Below, piece by piece: positions 1 to 8,573 of a stretch of 64,000 bases of DNA (positions are counted from its first letter, which is position 1; every line of letters starts with the position of its first letter). The translations under genes were made by a program, and so were the position numbers. The DNA comes from Bacteriovoracaceae bacterium (GTDB lineage Bacteria; Bdellovibrionota; Bacteriovoracia; Bacteriovoracales; Bacteriovoracaceae): assembly GCA_947441615.1 (NCBI GenBank), contig CANEUH010000005.1, positions 62,001 to 126,000 of the forward strand, given 5' to 3'. The notes under the pieces were generated by a model. It saw only the letters and a program-made list of their open reading frames with translations. It made no database searches and was not told the origin of the DNA.

Positions 1-1299
1 ATTTTTATGCCATTCTTCTGCGTTCTGAGAACTAAAGACCATTTGCCCAGAAGCCGCTCCTGGAGAAGCTGGAAGACCTGTAGCTATAATAATTTTTTTT
101 GCTTTTGGATCTAATCTTGGGTGGAGAAGTTGATTAAGGTCTTCTGGGTGAATGCGAAGGATCGCTTCTTTTTCATCAATAAGCCCTTCACTCACCAAAT
201 CAACCGCCACTTTAAGAGCTGCATTGACAGTTCTTTTGGCATTTCTAGTTTGAAGGATGTAGAGTTTTTCATTTTCGATTGTAAACTCAATATCCTGCAT
301 ATCCTTGTAGTGCTTTTCAAGCATCTTATAATCAGAGACAAGATCCTTGTAAGCATTAGGAAGAACTTCTTCTAAGGTTTTGTGGTGTTTATTTGATTCA
401 TTCTTTGAAGCATCATTGATGGGAGCTGGAGTTCTAATTCCGGCCACGACATCTTCACCTTGAGCGTTAACAAGATACTCACCAAAGAATTTCTTTTCAC
501 CCGTAGATGGATCACGAGTAAAGCAAACACCGGTGGCACAACTATCGCCCATGTTTCCAAAAACCATTGATTGAATATTAACGGCTGTTCCCCAGTCACT
601 TGGGATGTTGTGCATTTCACGATACTTAATCGCACGGTTATTATTCCAAGAACCAAACACAGAACCAATCGCTCTCCACAATTGCTCTGTGGGGTCTTGC
701 GGGAATACGATTCCGTGATCTTCAAGGATCACACTTTTATAAACACTCACAAGCTCTTTAAGATCTTCAGCCGTTAGTTTTGTATCTTCATGAACACCAC
801 GAGCTTCTTTTAGATCTTCTAAGTTTGATTCAAGATGCGAAGTATTGATTCCTAATACAACGTTCGAGAACATCTGAATGAATCGGCGATAAGAATCCCA
901 AGCAAAACGTGGATTATTCGTTTTTTTAGCTAATCCCAAAACCGTTTTATCGTTAAGACCAAGATTTAAAACGGTGTCCATCATTCCTGGCATCGAAGCT
1001 CTTGCGCCTGAACGAACAGAGAATAATAACGGATTTTCTACATCTCCAAATTTTTTCCCCGTAAGAGTTTCAACCCAATGAAGAGCTTCAGAAACCTGTG
1101 TACGAATTTCTGGAGAAATTTCTTTGTTAGTTTTATAAAAATCTAAACAAGCTTCAGTGGTGACAGTGAATCCAGGAGGAACTGAAAGCTTCATTGAACA
1201 CATCTCAGCGAGGTTCGCTCCTTTCCCACCTAAAAGACCCTTCATGTCTTTGTTACCGTCAGTTAATTCAGAAGAAAATTTATAAACCCATTTTTTCAT
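1..1299 (-). CDS. ppdK: Pyruvate, phosphate dikinase, N-terminal 433 residues (runs off the window)
   Basis: Interconverts pyruvate, ATP and phosphate with PEP, AMP and pyrophosphate in the cytoplasm. The frame is open from the ATG at 1299 to the window edge. It begins MKKWVYKF and carries the ATP-grasp signature LGGKGANLAEM near residue 27, then NAQGEDVVAGIRTP near 285. The linker into the phospho-histidine domain, LLHPRLDPKA, lies near 393, followed by ATGLPASPGAASG. The window ends just before the catalytic histidine, so that residue and the PEP-binding barrel are not seen. The start is 12 bp downstream of glyQS on the same strand, so the two are probably cotranscribed. Family identity is certain; the intact length cannot be judged here. 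Confidence 0.95.
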   Translation of the reverse strand, partial: MKKWVYKFSSELTDGNKDMKGLLGGKGANLAEMCSMKLSVPPGFTVTTEACLDFYKTNKEISPEIRTQVSEALHWVETLTGKKFGDVENPLLFSVRSGARASMPGMMDTVLNLGLNDKTVLGLAKKTNNPRFAWDSYRRFIQMFSNVVLGINTSHLESNLEDLKEARGVHEDTKLTAEDLKELVSVYKSVILEDHGIVFPQDPTEQLWRAIGSVFGSWNNNRAIKYREMHNIPSDWGTAVNIQSMVFGNMGDSCATGVCFTRDPSTGEKKFFGEYLVNAQGEDVVAGIRTPAPINDASKNESNKHHKTLEEVLPNAYKDLVSDYKMLEKHYKDMQDIEFTIENEKLYILQTRNAKRTVNAALKVAVDLVSEGLIDEKEAILRIHPEDLNQLLHPRLDPKAKKIIIATGLPASPGAASGQMVFSSQNAEEWHKN

Positions 1300-1311
1300 C
1301 AGTATAACCCT

Positions 1312-2631
1312 TTATAGAGAAAATTTTTCTTTTAAGTAGGACTTAACTTTATCGAGAGCAATTCGTTCCTGAACCATCGTGTCCCTGTCTCTTATTGTGA
1401 CAGCAAGATCATTAATGGTATCGAAATCCACAGTAACACAAGCAGGTGTTCCGATCTCGTCCTGGCGACGATAGCGTTTACCAATTGAACCAGCCGTATC
1501 GTATTCACATTTAAAATCCTTCTGAAGTTCAGAGAGAAGTTTTGTGGCAATCGTCTCAAGTTCAGGTTTTTTTATGAGCGGCATTACAGCAGCTTTAATT
1601 GGTGAAAGAGATGGTTTAAATCTCATCACAACTCTTTCCTTGTCCGCATCACCAGGGAACTCAGTTCTGTAGGCATCAGTCATAAGAGCTAGCATACAGC
1701 GGTCACACCCAACAGATGTCTCAAGAACAAATGGGAGGTACTTTTTATTTCCATCAATTTGATCAACATATTGCAGATTCTTTTTAGAAAATTCTTGATG
1801 CTGACGAAGATCGAAATCAGTCCGAGAATGGATTCCTTCCATTTCTCCCCAACCGTGAGCAAATTCATACTCAATATCAAATGCGGCATCTGCGTAGTGA
1901 GCGAGTTCTTCATGCTTTTTCCAACGGAGCCTTTCTGGGCGTAGGCCATTTTCAAGGTGCCATTTCCAGCGAAGATCTTTCCACATCTCCATGGCATTGG
2001 CTTGAGTGCCTGGCTTAATGAAGTATTGCATTTCCATCTGTTCAAATTCACGGGTTCTAAAAATAAAATTCCCCGGAGTGATTTCATTCCTAAAGGCTTT
2101 ACCAATTTGAGCAATACCAAAAGGAAGTTTTCGTCTCATGGTTTGTTGAACATTCGGGAAATTAACAAAAATTCCCTGAGCTGTTTCTGGTCTGAGATAA
2201 ACCAATGCCGAAGAATCCTCCACTGGACCCATTTGAGTTTTAAACATCAAATTAAAATTTCTTGGTTCCGTGTATGAATCTTTTGCCTTACATACTGGAC
2301 ATGGTGCTGTTAGATCAATGTTGTCCGCACGGAATCGGCTCTTACATGATTTGCAGTCCACCATCGGGTCAGTAAAGTTATCCACGTGACCAGAAGCTTT
2401 CCATACTGTTGGGTGCATGAGAATAGATGCATCTACACCATCGATATCTTCTCTGTAAGTCATGGCCTTCCACCACGTGCTCTTTAAATTATTTTTTAAT
2501 TCAACACCAAGTGGGCCCATGTCCCAGCATGATCCAAGCCCGCCATAAATCTCTGAACTTTGAAAAATGAAACCACGATGTTTAGCGTGGGAAACGAGAT
2601 CGGCCATTGACTTTAAATTCTCTTCTGACAC
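1312..2631 (-). CDS. glyQS: Glycyl-tRNA synthetase, homodimeric class II type
   Basis: Charges tRNA-Gly with glycine. At 439 residues it is the alpha2-type enzyme, not the bacterial alpha2beta2 GlyQ/GlyS pair. It starts at GTG with the strong Shine-Dalgarno CAGGAG six bases upstream. Visible motifs are a zinc-knuckle-like CKSC...CPVC pair near residues 93-113, [11 protein letters not shown] near 145, motif 2 as [10 protein letters not shown], and motif 3 as [14 protein letters not shown]. The GCDR there has two cysteines around the usual G-x-D-R core. The C-terminal anticodon-binding domain is present (residues about 340-439). It is followed after 12 bp by ppdK. A plausible promoter lies at 2667-2695. 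Confidence 0.96.
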   Translation of the reverse strand: MSEENLKSMADLVSHAKHRGFIFQSSEIYGGLGSCWDMGPLGVELKNNLKSTWWKAMTYREDIDGVDASILMHPTVWKASGHVDNFTDPMVDCKSCKSRFRADNIDLTAPCPVCKAKDSYTEPRNFNLMFKTQMGPVEDSSALVYLRPETAQGIFVNFPNVQQTMRRKLPFGIAQIGKAFRNEITPGNFIFRTREFEQMEMQYFIKPGTQANAMEMWKDLRWKWHLENGLRPERLRWKKHEELAHYADAAFDIEYEFAHGWGEMEGIHSRTDFDLRQHQEFSKKNLQYVDQIDGNKKYLPFVLETSVGCDRCMLALMTDAYRTEFPGDADKERVVMRFKPSLSPIKAAVMPLIKKPELETIATKLLSELQKDFKCEYDTAGSIGKRYRRQDEIGTPACVTVDFDTINDLAVTIRDRDTMVQERIALDKVKSYLKEKFSL

Positions 2632-2666
2632 GGTGCACTCCTGATGATTAATTTCGCTCTCAATTT

Positions 2667-2695
2667 ATCATAAAGGTCACTCTTTGGGAGTACAA
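2667..2695 (-). promoter_or_regulatory. Predicted sigma-70-type promoter of glyQS
   Basis: On the minus strand there is TTGTAC (2695-2690), a 17-base spacer, then TATGAT (2672-2667). The -10 box matches five of six consensus bases; the -35 box is weaker. It would give a leader of about 30 bases before the GTG at 2631. Pattern match only. Confidence 0.4.
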
Positions 2696-2730
2696 AGTAT
2701 GAATATTTTGTGACTATGGTCGATTGCGTA

Positions 2731-2757
2731 AAAACTCTAGAGACAAAGAGTTTTTTT
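2731..2757 (+). terminator. AT-rich hairpin with T-run in the leader of the 2776 gene
   Basis: The arms AAAACTCT (2731-2738) and AGAGTTTT (2747-2754) can pair around an 8-base loop, with seven T from 2751. It looks like a weak intrinsic terminator on the plus strand, but it lies 19 bp before a plus-strand start codon rather than after a gene. It could attenuate the downstream gene or be chance in AT-rich DNA. Confidence 0.3.
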
Positions 2758-2775
2758 GGGTGATATCTGTAGCCA

Positions 2776-3591
2776 ATGTTTCGTCTGCTCTACCTCATCA
2801 TTTTTACTTTTTCTTGGCATCTCTTTGCCGATGATAAAATCGTTTCTTCACTTGAAGCAAATGATTTCAAATGTAATAACCTGAAATCTGATCATTGTAG
2901 CTATACTGAGTGCCGCGGCAGAATCCCTTCTTACCCGCTAGAGATATTGATTTCAGTTCCTCAGGAGGTCAATGGAGTAAAAATCCATTTTCATGGCCAT
3001 ATCTTGAATAAATTCCCTCAGTACGAGCGGGATCTATCGGAAATGGTAAAGAGTTTTAATCTGAATAGAAGCCTGTGCGTCAGTAAAAATATCGTCGTTT
3101 TTCCCAGGAGCGAGGGGAATTGCAAAACTTATGATCTTTACCTCAAAGATAACCAAGCTATTTTAAAATTCTTTTTTGATATAGAAAATGCCCTCGGTCT
3201 TCATTTTCAAAACCTCTCTTTGTCTGCGCATTCGGGCGGAGGAAGAACGGTTGCACGTTTTCTGAAATCAAATCTCAGTATTTCTGAAGTCTCCATTTAT
3301 GATGGGATCTATTCTGAGAACGATAAGGACATTATTCAAGATTGGTTTTTTAAAACTAAGGGATCTCTAAAACTCTCTAGTGTAAAAGGCATGACCCCAG
3401 AAAAGATGAGTTTGGCGATAGCTAAGAAAATTTCACCAGAAGGTTCGATTAGGAAAACAAAAATAGGAGAAGTGACTTTTGAAAAGCAAGAAGCAGAGAA
3501 ATTTCAGTTTCTAAATCGCACCAGTCATAATGAGGATATCTTAAAATCTCATTACAAAATCCTGGAAGAAACCTGGCCCCTATTTCAATAG
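2776..3591 (+). CDS. Exported alpha/beta-hydrolase-like protein
   Basis: A 271-residue protein with an N-terminal hydrophobic signal (MFRLLYLIIFTFSWHLFA) followed by a mature start at ADDK, so probably periplasmic. LSAHSGGGRT, near residues 152-161, resembles a hydrolase nucleophile elbow with S-x-G in place of full G-x-S-x-G. HNEDILKSHY near the C-terminus could supply the catalytic histidine, as in secreted lipase- or esterase-like proteins. Four early cysteines (CNN, CSY, CRG and a later SLC/NCK) may form disulfides. I do not recognise a named family. There is no Shine-Dalgarno before the ATG at 2776, so the start is less certain than the frame. It is convergent with the ABC exporter gene. 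Confidence 0.75.
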   Translation: MFRLLYLIIFTFSWHLFADDKIVSSLEANDFKCNNLKSDHCSYTECRGRIPSYPLEILISVPQEVNGVKIHFHGHILNKFPQYERDLSEMVKSFNLNRSLCVSKNIVVFPRSEGNCKTYDLYLKDNQAILKFFFDIENALGLHFQNLSLSAHSGGGRTVARFLKSNLSISEVSIYDGIYSENDKDIIQDWFFKTKGSLKLSSVKGMTPEKMSLAIAKKISPEGSIRKTKIGEVTFEKQEAEKFQFLNRTSHNEDILKSHYKILEETWPLFQ

Positions 3592-3594
3592 CTT

Positions 3595-5307
3595 CTAATC
3601 TCGAACAGAAAGCTCATAAAGCTTTTTGTACTCTCCGCCCTTAGTAATGAGTTCAACGTGACTTCCCTCTTCAATCTTTAGACCATCTTTCATAACGATA
3701 ATTCGGTCGAAATCTTTTAAGGTTGATAAGCGATGTGCGACAGCAACGACTGTCTTGTGGCCAGCAACTCTTTCCAGTGCTGCTTGAACAATTTTTTCTG
3801 ATTCATTATCAAGGGCCGAAGTGGCTTCATCAAAAAGAAGGACATCTCTATTTTTTAAAAAGGCCCTCGCAATGGTAAGCCTCTGACTTTGGCCACCAGA
3901 TAATCTCATTCCCCGGTCACCAATGGTTGTCTTTAGACCTTCGGGTAAGTCCTTCACGAACTCAGAAGCATAAGAAATTTCAATCGCGTTTTGGATTTCC
4001 TCATCCGTGTGTAAATCTCCCGTGGTGAGATTTTCTTTAACCGTATCATTAAATAGAAAGATATCCTGACTAACGAGTCCAAAGAGATGACGAACAGACT
4101 GAATCGAATATTCATTGATGTTCACGCCATCGATTAATATTTCACCGGATGTGACGTCATAAATTCTAAGAAGAAGATTAATGAGAGTCGACTTACCAGA
4201 TCCGGAAAGCCCTACAAGACCAATTTTTTCCCCTTTTTTGATGGTGAGGTTAAACCCATTAAGAACTGTCCCTTCGCCATAGGAGAAAGAAACATTTTTA
4301 AATTCAATTGAGTGATTAAAATCTTTAAGCTCTCGTTGGTAAGTTTGTGGTTCTTCCTCAACGTCTAAGAGTTGAAAAATTCTCGTCGCCGCTGCTTGGG
4401 CTTGATTAAGTTTAGCATTGGCCTTACTAAAGCGTCTTACTGGATCCATAAACATAGCAAGGGCCGCCACAAAGGAGATAAATCCACCCGTCGTTAATTC
4501 CCCTGAGGTGATTCTTTTATGAGCAAAAATGATGACAGCTGCAAAAGCAAACGAGCCAATAAGCTCAATCAGTGGATGAGATAATTCTTCGGCCGAGTTA
4601 CTTTTTTTCCTGTTGGATAAAAGTCTTTCCTGGAACTTTTCAAATCTATCGATCACATATTCTTGAAGACCAAAAGCCTTAACAATTTTCTGTCCCCCCA
4701 AAGCTTCACCCACAATATGAGTCATATCCGCATTATCTTGTTGAGCACGACCAACATACTTTCTTATTCTTTTACCAGAATAATGAAGGGTTAAAACAAA
4801 AAGTGGAGCAGTTGCAAAAATAATAAAGGTCAACTGCCAGTCATGATAAAAAGCAACACACAATAAAGAGATCGCTGTGACGGGCTCCCTGATTACCTCA
4901 AGGGAGTTCTTGAAAGCTTCCGAAAAAACCGCTGTATCGCTCATGATCGTCGAAACGAGGGTCCCTTGCTTTGAGCGAGAAAAAAAGACAGACGGTAACA
5001 TTTGAAACTTTTTATAAATCTTGGAACGGATGAGTCGGGTGGACTTATCCACCACTTGTCTCAAACCATAGTAATGATAATAGCGAAGTGGAAAGTTTAG
5101 AATTCCGAGTCCCACTAGGAGGAAGGCCAACTTAAGGGCCTCCTCAGAAGTAGACTGAGGGGAAAATCCTTTATCAAAAATATCTTTAACAAGATACGCC
5201 TCATAGGCCTTTATAGCAGAGAGGGGCAGCGCCAGAATGGCTGCCAACAACGCCTCCTTCCAAAATGGACGAAGATATGGGAACATTAACTTAAGAACTT
5301 TGAGCAT
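3595..5307 (-). CDS. MsbA-type ABC exporter, fused membrane and ATPase domains
   Basis: A 570-residue half-transporter of the lipid-A/multidrug exporter type, acting as a homodimer in the inner membrane. Six membrane helices occupy roughly residues 15-300. The nucleotide-binding domain follows, with Walker A GLVGLSGSGKST, Q-loop LVSQDIFLF, signature LSGGQSQR, Walker B VLLFDEATSALD and the H-loop in VVAVAHRLST. Length and order fit MsbA, which flips lipid A-core; a neighbouring heptose-phosphate phosphatase gene is compatible with an LPS role. Substrate cannot be read from sequence. The ATG at 5307 lacks a clear Shine-Dalgarno. It is divergent from gmhB with only 33 bp between the starts. Confidence 0.88.
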   Translation of the reverse strand: MLKVLKLMFPYLRPFWKEALLAAILALPLSAIKAYEAYLVKDIFDKGFSPQSTSEEALKLAFLLVGLGILNFPLRYYHYYGLRQVVDKSTRLIRSKIYKKFQMLPSVFFSRSKQGTLVSTIMSDTAVFSEAFKNSLEVIREPVTAISLLCVAFYHDWQLTFIIFATAPLFVLTLHYSGKRIRKYVGRAQQDNADMTHIVGEALGGQKIVKAFGLQEYVIDRFEKFQERLLSNRKKSNSAEELSHPLIELIGSFAFAAVIIFAHKRITSGELTTGGFISFVAALAMFMDPVRRFSKANAKLNQAQAAATRIFQLLDVEEEPQTYQRELKDFNHSIEFKNVSFSYGEGTVLNGFNLTIKKGEKIGLVGLSGSGKSTLINLLLRIYDVTSGEILIDGVNINEYSIQSVRHLFGLVSQDIFLFNDTVKENLTTGDLHTDEEIQNAIEISYASEFVKDLPEGLKTTIGDRGMRLSGGQSQRLTIARAFLKNRDVLLFDEATSALDNESEKIVQAALERVAGHKTVVAVAHRLSTLKDFDRIIVMKDGLKIEEGSHVELITKGGEYKKLYELSVRD

Positions 5308-5327
5308 GAGTTATCTTAAGCTTTAAC

Positions 5328-5343
5328 GGAGGCTAAGTAAATT
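5328..5343 (+). promoter_or_regulatory. Shine-Dalgarno plus ATT initiation codon of gmhB
   Basis: GGAGG at 5328-5332, eight bases of spacer, then ATT at 5341. A stop codon, TAA at 5338-5340, sits directly upstream in the same frame. The first ATG (5422) lies beyond the catalytic motif, and there is no GTG or TTG between. The ribosome site therefore decides the start. Confidence 0.75.
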
Positions 5344-5853
5344 AAAACGCGGAAAGCCATTTTCCTTGACCGAGACGGGACCCTCATCGTCGATAAGAAT
5401 TACCTTTCACGAGTCGAGGACATGGAGTACTTTTCTGATACTTTAAAGGCCCTCCAGATTTTTCAAAAGCTTGATTACGAACTCTTTATTGTGACCAACC
5501 AATCGGGTGTGGGTCGAGGCTATTTCTCACTTGAAAACGTCTATGTGATTCATCGACAACTCCAAAATGATTTAAGAGAAAATAAACTTCATCCGTTCAA
5601 AGATTTTGCCATTTGCCCCCACTCTCCTGATGATAAATGTGAATGCAGAAAGCCCTCGGGTAAAATGATTCAAGAGTTGATTCAAAAATATCATCTAAAA
5701 CCAGAATTATGCTTCATGGTTGGCGATAAACTCATCGATGCTGAAGCTGGGAAGAACGCTGGAGTCCAAGGAATTTTAGTTAGACATCAGCATGGTCATG
5801 ATTATCCATTTTTTAAAACGCTTTTAGATTTTGCCCAATCACTTAAAAAGTAA
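5341..5853 (+). CDS. gmhB: D-glycero-D-manno-heptose-1,7-bisphosphate 7-phosphatase-like HAD enzyme, ATT start
   Basis: A HAD-superfamily phosphatase of about 170 residues, the usual GmhB length, expected to dephosphorylate heptose bisphosphate for LPS inner core. Read from ATT 5341 it begins (M)KTRKAIFLDRDGTLIVDKNY, which contains the nucleophile and acid/base aspartates of DRDGT. TNQSGVGRGYF (motif II), the zinc-type CPHSPDDKCECRKP loop and MVGDKLIDAEAGKNAG (motif IV) follow. Starting at the first ATG would delete the catalytic aspartates, so the noncanonical start is strongly favoured. The 3' end overlaps recO by 15 bp, tail to tail. Related histidinol-phosphate phosphatases share the fold; GmhB is preferred because of the Cys-rich loop and stand-alone size. 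Confidence 0.85.
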   Translation: MKTRKAIFLDRDGTLIVDKNYLSRVEDMEYFSDTLKALQIFQKLDYELFIVTNQSGVGRGYFSLENVYVIHRQLQNDLRENKLHPFKDFAICPHSPDDKCECRKPSGKMIQELIQKYHLKPELCFMVGDKLIDAEAGKNAGVQGILVRHQHGHDYPFFKTLLDFAQSLKK

Positions 5854-6618
5854 TGAATAAGTTTTAAGTTCTACTGGTCTTAAGTGGTACTGATGGCAAA
5901 AATATTGAAGTAGCTTGTCGCATTCCGGAAAATTCGTACCTAAAAAATCAAAATAATCCTGAAATTTTGTCTGATAGCCCATTTTAATTCTTAAAAGAAA
6001 TCCCTTCTCATTACTACCTGGCGAACACTGATCACAGGCAAACTGACCATTGGAAAGTAAAAAGACCACTCCCCTATTTTCTAACAATTCTGTCTGGCAA
6101 TAGGAGCAATGATCCGTATCAGGCATAATTCCGAGATGGAATAAAAGCTTAACCATGAATAAAGTGAATTGCTGATGGGGAACAAATTGTTTTTTTGAAA
6201 GGGAATCCTCTAAATAGTAAATAGCATTACTCAAAACTGAAAACACTCCTTCATGATCCTGATTTTGTGGGTCACTCACCCCTGGTTGAAAATGAAGAGA
6301 CAGCTTTTGAATTAACTCAAAATAGAGACACATGAGATAGTAAGCCTTGATTTCATGACGAATTGATTCTGGAGACCAAAGCCTCTGATGCTCAGATGAA
6401 ATCATGATATCCGAAGCATCTAATCTCATTTTTTGCTCTTTAATGAGAATCTTAATCATCGAGCCAAGTTCAAAAATTGAAGGCTTATGATGCTTTCCTC
6501 CACCCTGGCCCCCGTAGATATAAAAACTACCGACGAGACCATTTCGCAGGAGGAGTTTTACAATGAGATCCCTTTCTTTATAGGGGATGCGATGAATGAC
6601 AATTCCCTCAAAAACCAT
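5839..6618 (-). CDS. recO: DNA repair protein RecO
   Basis: A 259-residue recombination mediator that works with RecR/RecF to load RecA onto SSB-coated DNA. The N-terminal OB fold begins FEGIVIHRIPYKERDLIVKL, typical of RecO, followed by SFYIYGGQGGGKH. The zinc site shows as DHCSYCQTEL near residue 165 and FACDQCSPGS near 193. It starts 3 bp after the helicase gene ends, so they form one operon. The plus-strand gmhB runs into its last 15 bp. Confidence 0.92.
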   Translation of the reverse strand: MVFEGIVIHRIPYKERDLIVKLLLRNGLVGSFYIYGGQGGGKHHKPSIFELGSMIKILIKEQKMRLDASDIMISSEHQRLWSPESIRHEIKAYYLMCLYFELIQKLSLHFQPGVSDPQNQDHEGVFSVLSNAIYYLEDSLSKKQFVPHQQFTLFMVKLLFHLGIMPDTDHCSYCQTELLENRGVVFLLSNGQFACDQCSPGSNEKGFLLRIKMGYQTKFQDYFDFLGTNFPECDKLLQYFCHQYHLRPVELKTYSLLFK

Positions 6619-6621
6619 GAT

Positions 6622-7575
6622 TCATTTTGATATAAAGAAATGCCGTAGTAAAGGATCGAGTCTTAGATTTTGCTTGAGACTAAGGAGCAGGACGACGAAA
6701 TAGTTTCCAAGCGGACTCCATTTTAGACCTACAGGCGATTCTAATGAGAATACTTCAAATCTTTCTCCACTCCTCCCTCCTCGAGCGACCATTTGAATCC
6801 AAAAATCCAATTGATGAATCTTATATAAGAAATAGATCCTCTTTATTTTGGGGAGATTAACTCCGTGACTTAAAACAGTAGTGCAAATAATAAAATCAGG
6901 ATCAGGAATTTTTAAAAGTTTATTTGCCATTTCTTTTGATTCGCCACCTACACAGCTAATACAGCGATGGCCCATGTGATTAAGTTCCTTTTCTAATGTA
7001 AACACCTCTTCTCTGTATTTACAAAAAATCAACTTCAATCCATCGTTTTTTTTCTCTGATTCGATCTGTTTTAATAACCACACAAGACTTGGTGCTTTTA
7101 TGTATCCCGAGGGTTTGTACCTTAAGATCTGGTTACCGTGATCGACCCAAGTGATTGAATCAAAGTGACATGTAAAAAGCTGAACTTCCCTTTTCATCGC
7201 ACTAGAAACTGTCGCAGTTAATAAGATTATTAATTTTGCATTCTGAGATATTTCAAAAAAAGCTTCCCACATCTGTGGCCGAAACGAATCCCCCCAATAA
7301 AAGAAGAGATGAAACTCATCAAAAACGATGACGTCAAAGGGAGTCTTTTTTATTAACCACTCCTCAGGAGTCATAACCGTGATTTTTTCACCCCACTTTA
7401 TTTTACATTCTTCGGCCAGGGCCCTTAATGGAGAGATGACGAGAAGCTTTTGATCACCCAGACTTTCACTAAACGAATTTATCCAATATGTTTTTCCCGA
7501 TGCGGGAGGAGAGGTGAGTAGGATTAATTCCTGCAGAAATTGATTCATCCCTTCATTTAATTTTTTATTTAGCAA
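6622..7575 (-). CDS. Compact superfamily 2 DNA/RNA helicase
   Basis: 317 residues carrying a minimal helicase core. Motif I is TSPPASGKT (about 22-30), motif Ia VISPLRALAEE, motif II DEFH (a DExH box), motif III LLTATVSS, motif IV/V regions LIFCKYREE and TTVLSHGVNLP, and motif VI QMVARGGRSGE. No accessory domains are visible, so it is shorter than RecG, RecQ or UvrB. Translational context with recO suggests a repair or recombination role, by inference. The frame starts at TTG 7575 without a clear Shine-Dalgarno. An ATG at 7548 directly preceded by GAAGGG is the alternative; both keep motif I. Confidence 0.8.
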   Translation of the reverse strand: MLNKKLNEGMNQFLQELILLTSPPASGKTYWINSFSESLGDQKLLVISPLRALAEECKIKWGEKITVMTPEEWLIKKTPFDVIVFDEFHLFFYWGDSFRPQMWEAFFEISQNAKLIILLTATVSSAMKREVQLFTCHFDSITWVDHGNQILRYKPSGYIKAPSLVWLLKQIESEKKNDGLKLIFCKYREEVFTLEKELNHMGHRCISCVGGESKEMANKLLKIPDPDFIICTTVLSHGVNLPKIKRIYFLYKIHQLDFWIQMVARGGRSGERFEVFSLESPVGLKWSPLGNYFVVLLLSLKQNLRLDPLLRHFFISK

Positions 7576-7800
7576 ATGAAGACAAAAGATTTAATTTCCT
7601 CGCTTCGAAGTTCATGTAAGAAAAAATTAAAAACCAATTAGACAAAAAGCGTCAAAGATCGAGGTTAACCCATTAAGAAATCACGTTACCGACAGCGTTA
7701 ATTAAAATAGTATTTATTTTGAAGAAAATTATTCGTGTAGCCAATGTGCGCCAAAAGGGATTTAATTATCAAATTCATTTCTATTGGAAAAGGATAGCTC

Positions 7801-8304
7801 ATGAAATATGGGTTTTATTTGCTCCTAACCCTCACATTAACTTTAAGCGCCTATTTAGTCGCTCAAAACAAAATTCAGCGCCCCTTGGAGCTAGACTCAA
7901 TTCGTTTAGGCATGACAGTAGATGAAATCCAAAATACTTTTGGAACTCCCTTTGCTGAAACAAGAAATCATTTCACTTATGTTCTCCAGGATGGCTCAGA
8001 ACTTTTCATCACGCTAAGAGATGAAAGAGTTTCCAGTGCCACGGTAAAATTTCACAGAACAATCCAAATTCAAGATCCAGAGATGAAGAGGCTTACACTT
8101 GTTCAAATGGATCAAGCTCAACAAGAATCAAACAATCCAAGTTGGTTTTTTGCTGGAAAACCTGAAGAAGGCCTTATTTATAAAATAACTTCTCAAGGTT
8201 TAATCGAGTCCTTAACTTGGGTTCCTCCGTTCTCTTACGGATCAAATAGACCAAAACAACTTCAGGCCCTATTAAGAGATTTCAATAGCCAAAGAAGCAT
8301 GTAA
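7801..8304 (+). CDS. Exported SmpA/OmlA (BamE-like) domain protein
   Basis: A 167-residue protein with a signal peptide (MKYGFYLLLTLTLTLSAYLVA) and no lipobox cysteine. After it comes IRLGMTVDEIQNTFGTPFAE, the helix-turn pattern of SmpA/OmlA domains, then beta strands around FTYVLQDGSELFITL. In BamE this fold binds the outer-membrane assembly machine; here, without lipidation, the partner is unknown. Shine-Dalgarno AAAAGGAT sits just before ATG 7801. It is followed 12 bp later by the Nfu-type gene, probably cotranscribed. The 225 bp upstream contain only a weak promoter-like stretch and a chance 17-codon frame. Confidence 0.75.
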   Translation: MKYGFYLLLTLTLTLSAYLVAQNKIQRPLELDSIRLGMTVDEIQNTFGTPFAETRNHFTYVLQDGSELFITLRDERVSSATVKFHRTIQIQDPEMKRLTLVQMDQAQQESNNPSWFFAGKPEEGLIYKITSQGLIESLTWVPPFSYGSNRPKQLQALLRDFNSQRSM

Positions 8305-8316
8305 GATAACGTTCAA

Positions 8317-8571
8317 ATGATTACACAAATTGAAAAACTTTTTGATCAACAAATCCGCCCAGCACTTGCCCAGCATGGCGGTAATGTTGAGATCGTGGAT
8401 GTCGATAACAACATTCTATTTGTTAAATTCTTCGGTGGTTGCCAAGGTTGTTCAAGCTCTAAGGCAACTCTTAAAGGTGGGATCGAGCAGCTTATTAAAC
8501 AAACTTTTCCTGAAATTCAAGAAGTCGTCGACGTTACCGATCACCAAAATGGGACAAATCCCTACATGTAG
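8317..8571 (+). CDS. NifU C-terminal domain (Nfu-type) Fe-S scaffold or carrier
   Basis: 84 residues consisting only of the NifU-C fold. The N-terminal part IRPALAQHGGNVEIVDV and the cluster-binding loop GGCQGCSSSKATLKGGIE (CxxC near residues 41-44) are typical. It is expected to hold a [4Fe-4S] cluster as a dimer and pass it to target proteins. It lacks the degenerate A-type domain of E. coli NfuA, so it is the short Nfu form. Same strand as, and 12 bp from, the BamE-like gene; convergent with the amidase gene 2 bp away. Confidence 0.93.
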   Translation: MITQIEKLFDQQIRPALAQHGGNVEIVDVDNNILFVKFFGGCQGCSSSKATLKGGIEQLIKQTFPEIQEVVDVTDHQNGTNPYM

Positions 8572-8573
8572 AT

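Noticed and set aside
7737-7797. GTAGCCAATGT shared with 2769-2779 and a 17-codon frame before the BamE-like gene
   Set aside because: An 11-base match is expected many times by chance in 64 kb, and the short frame has no Shine-Dalgarno.
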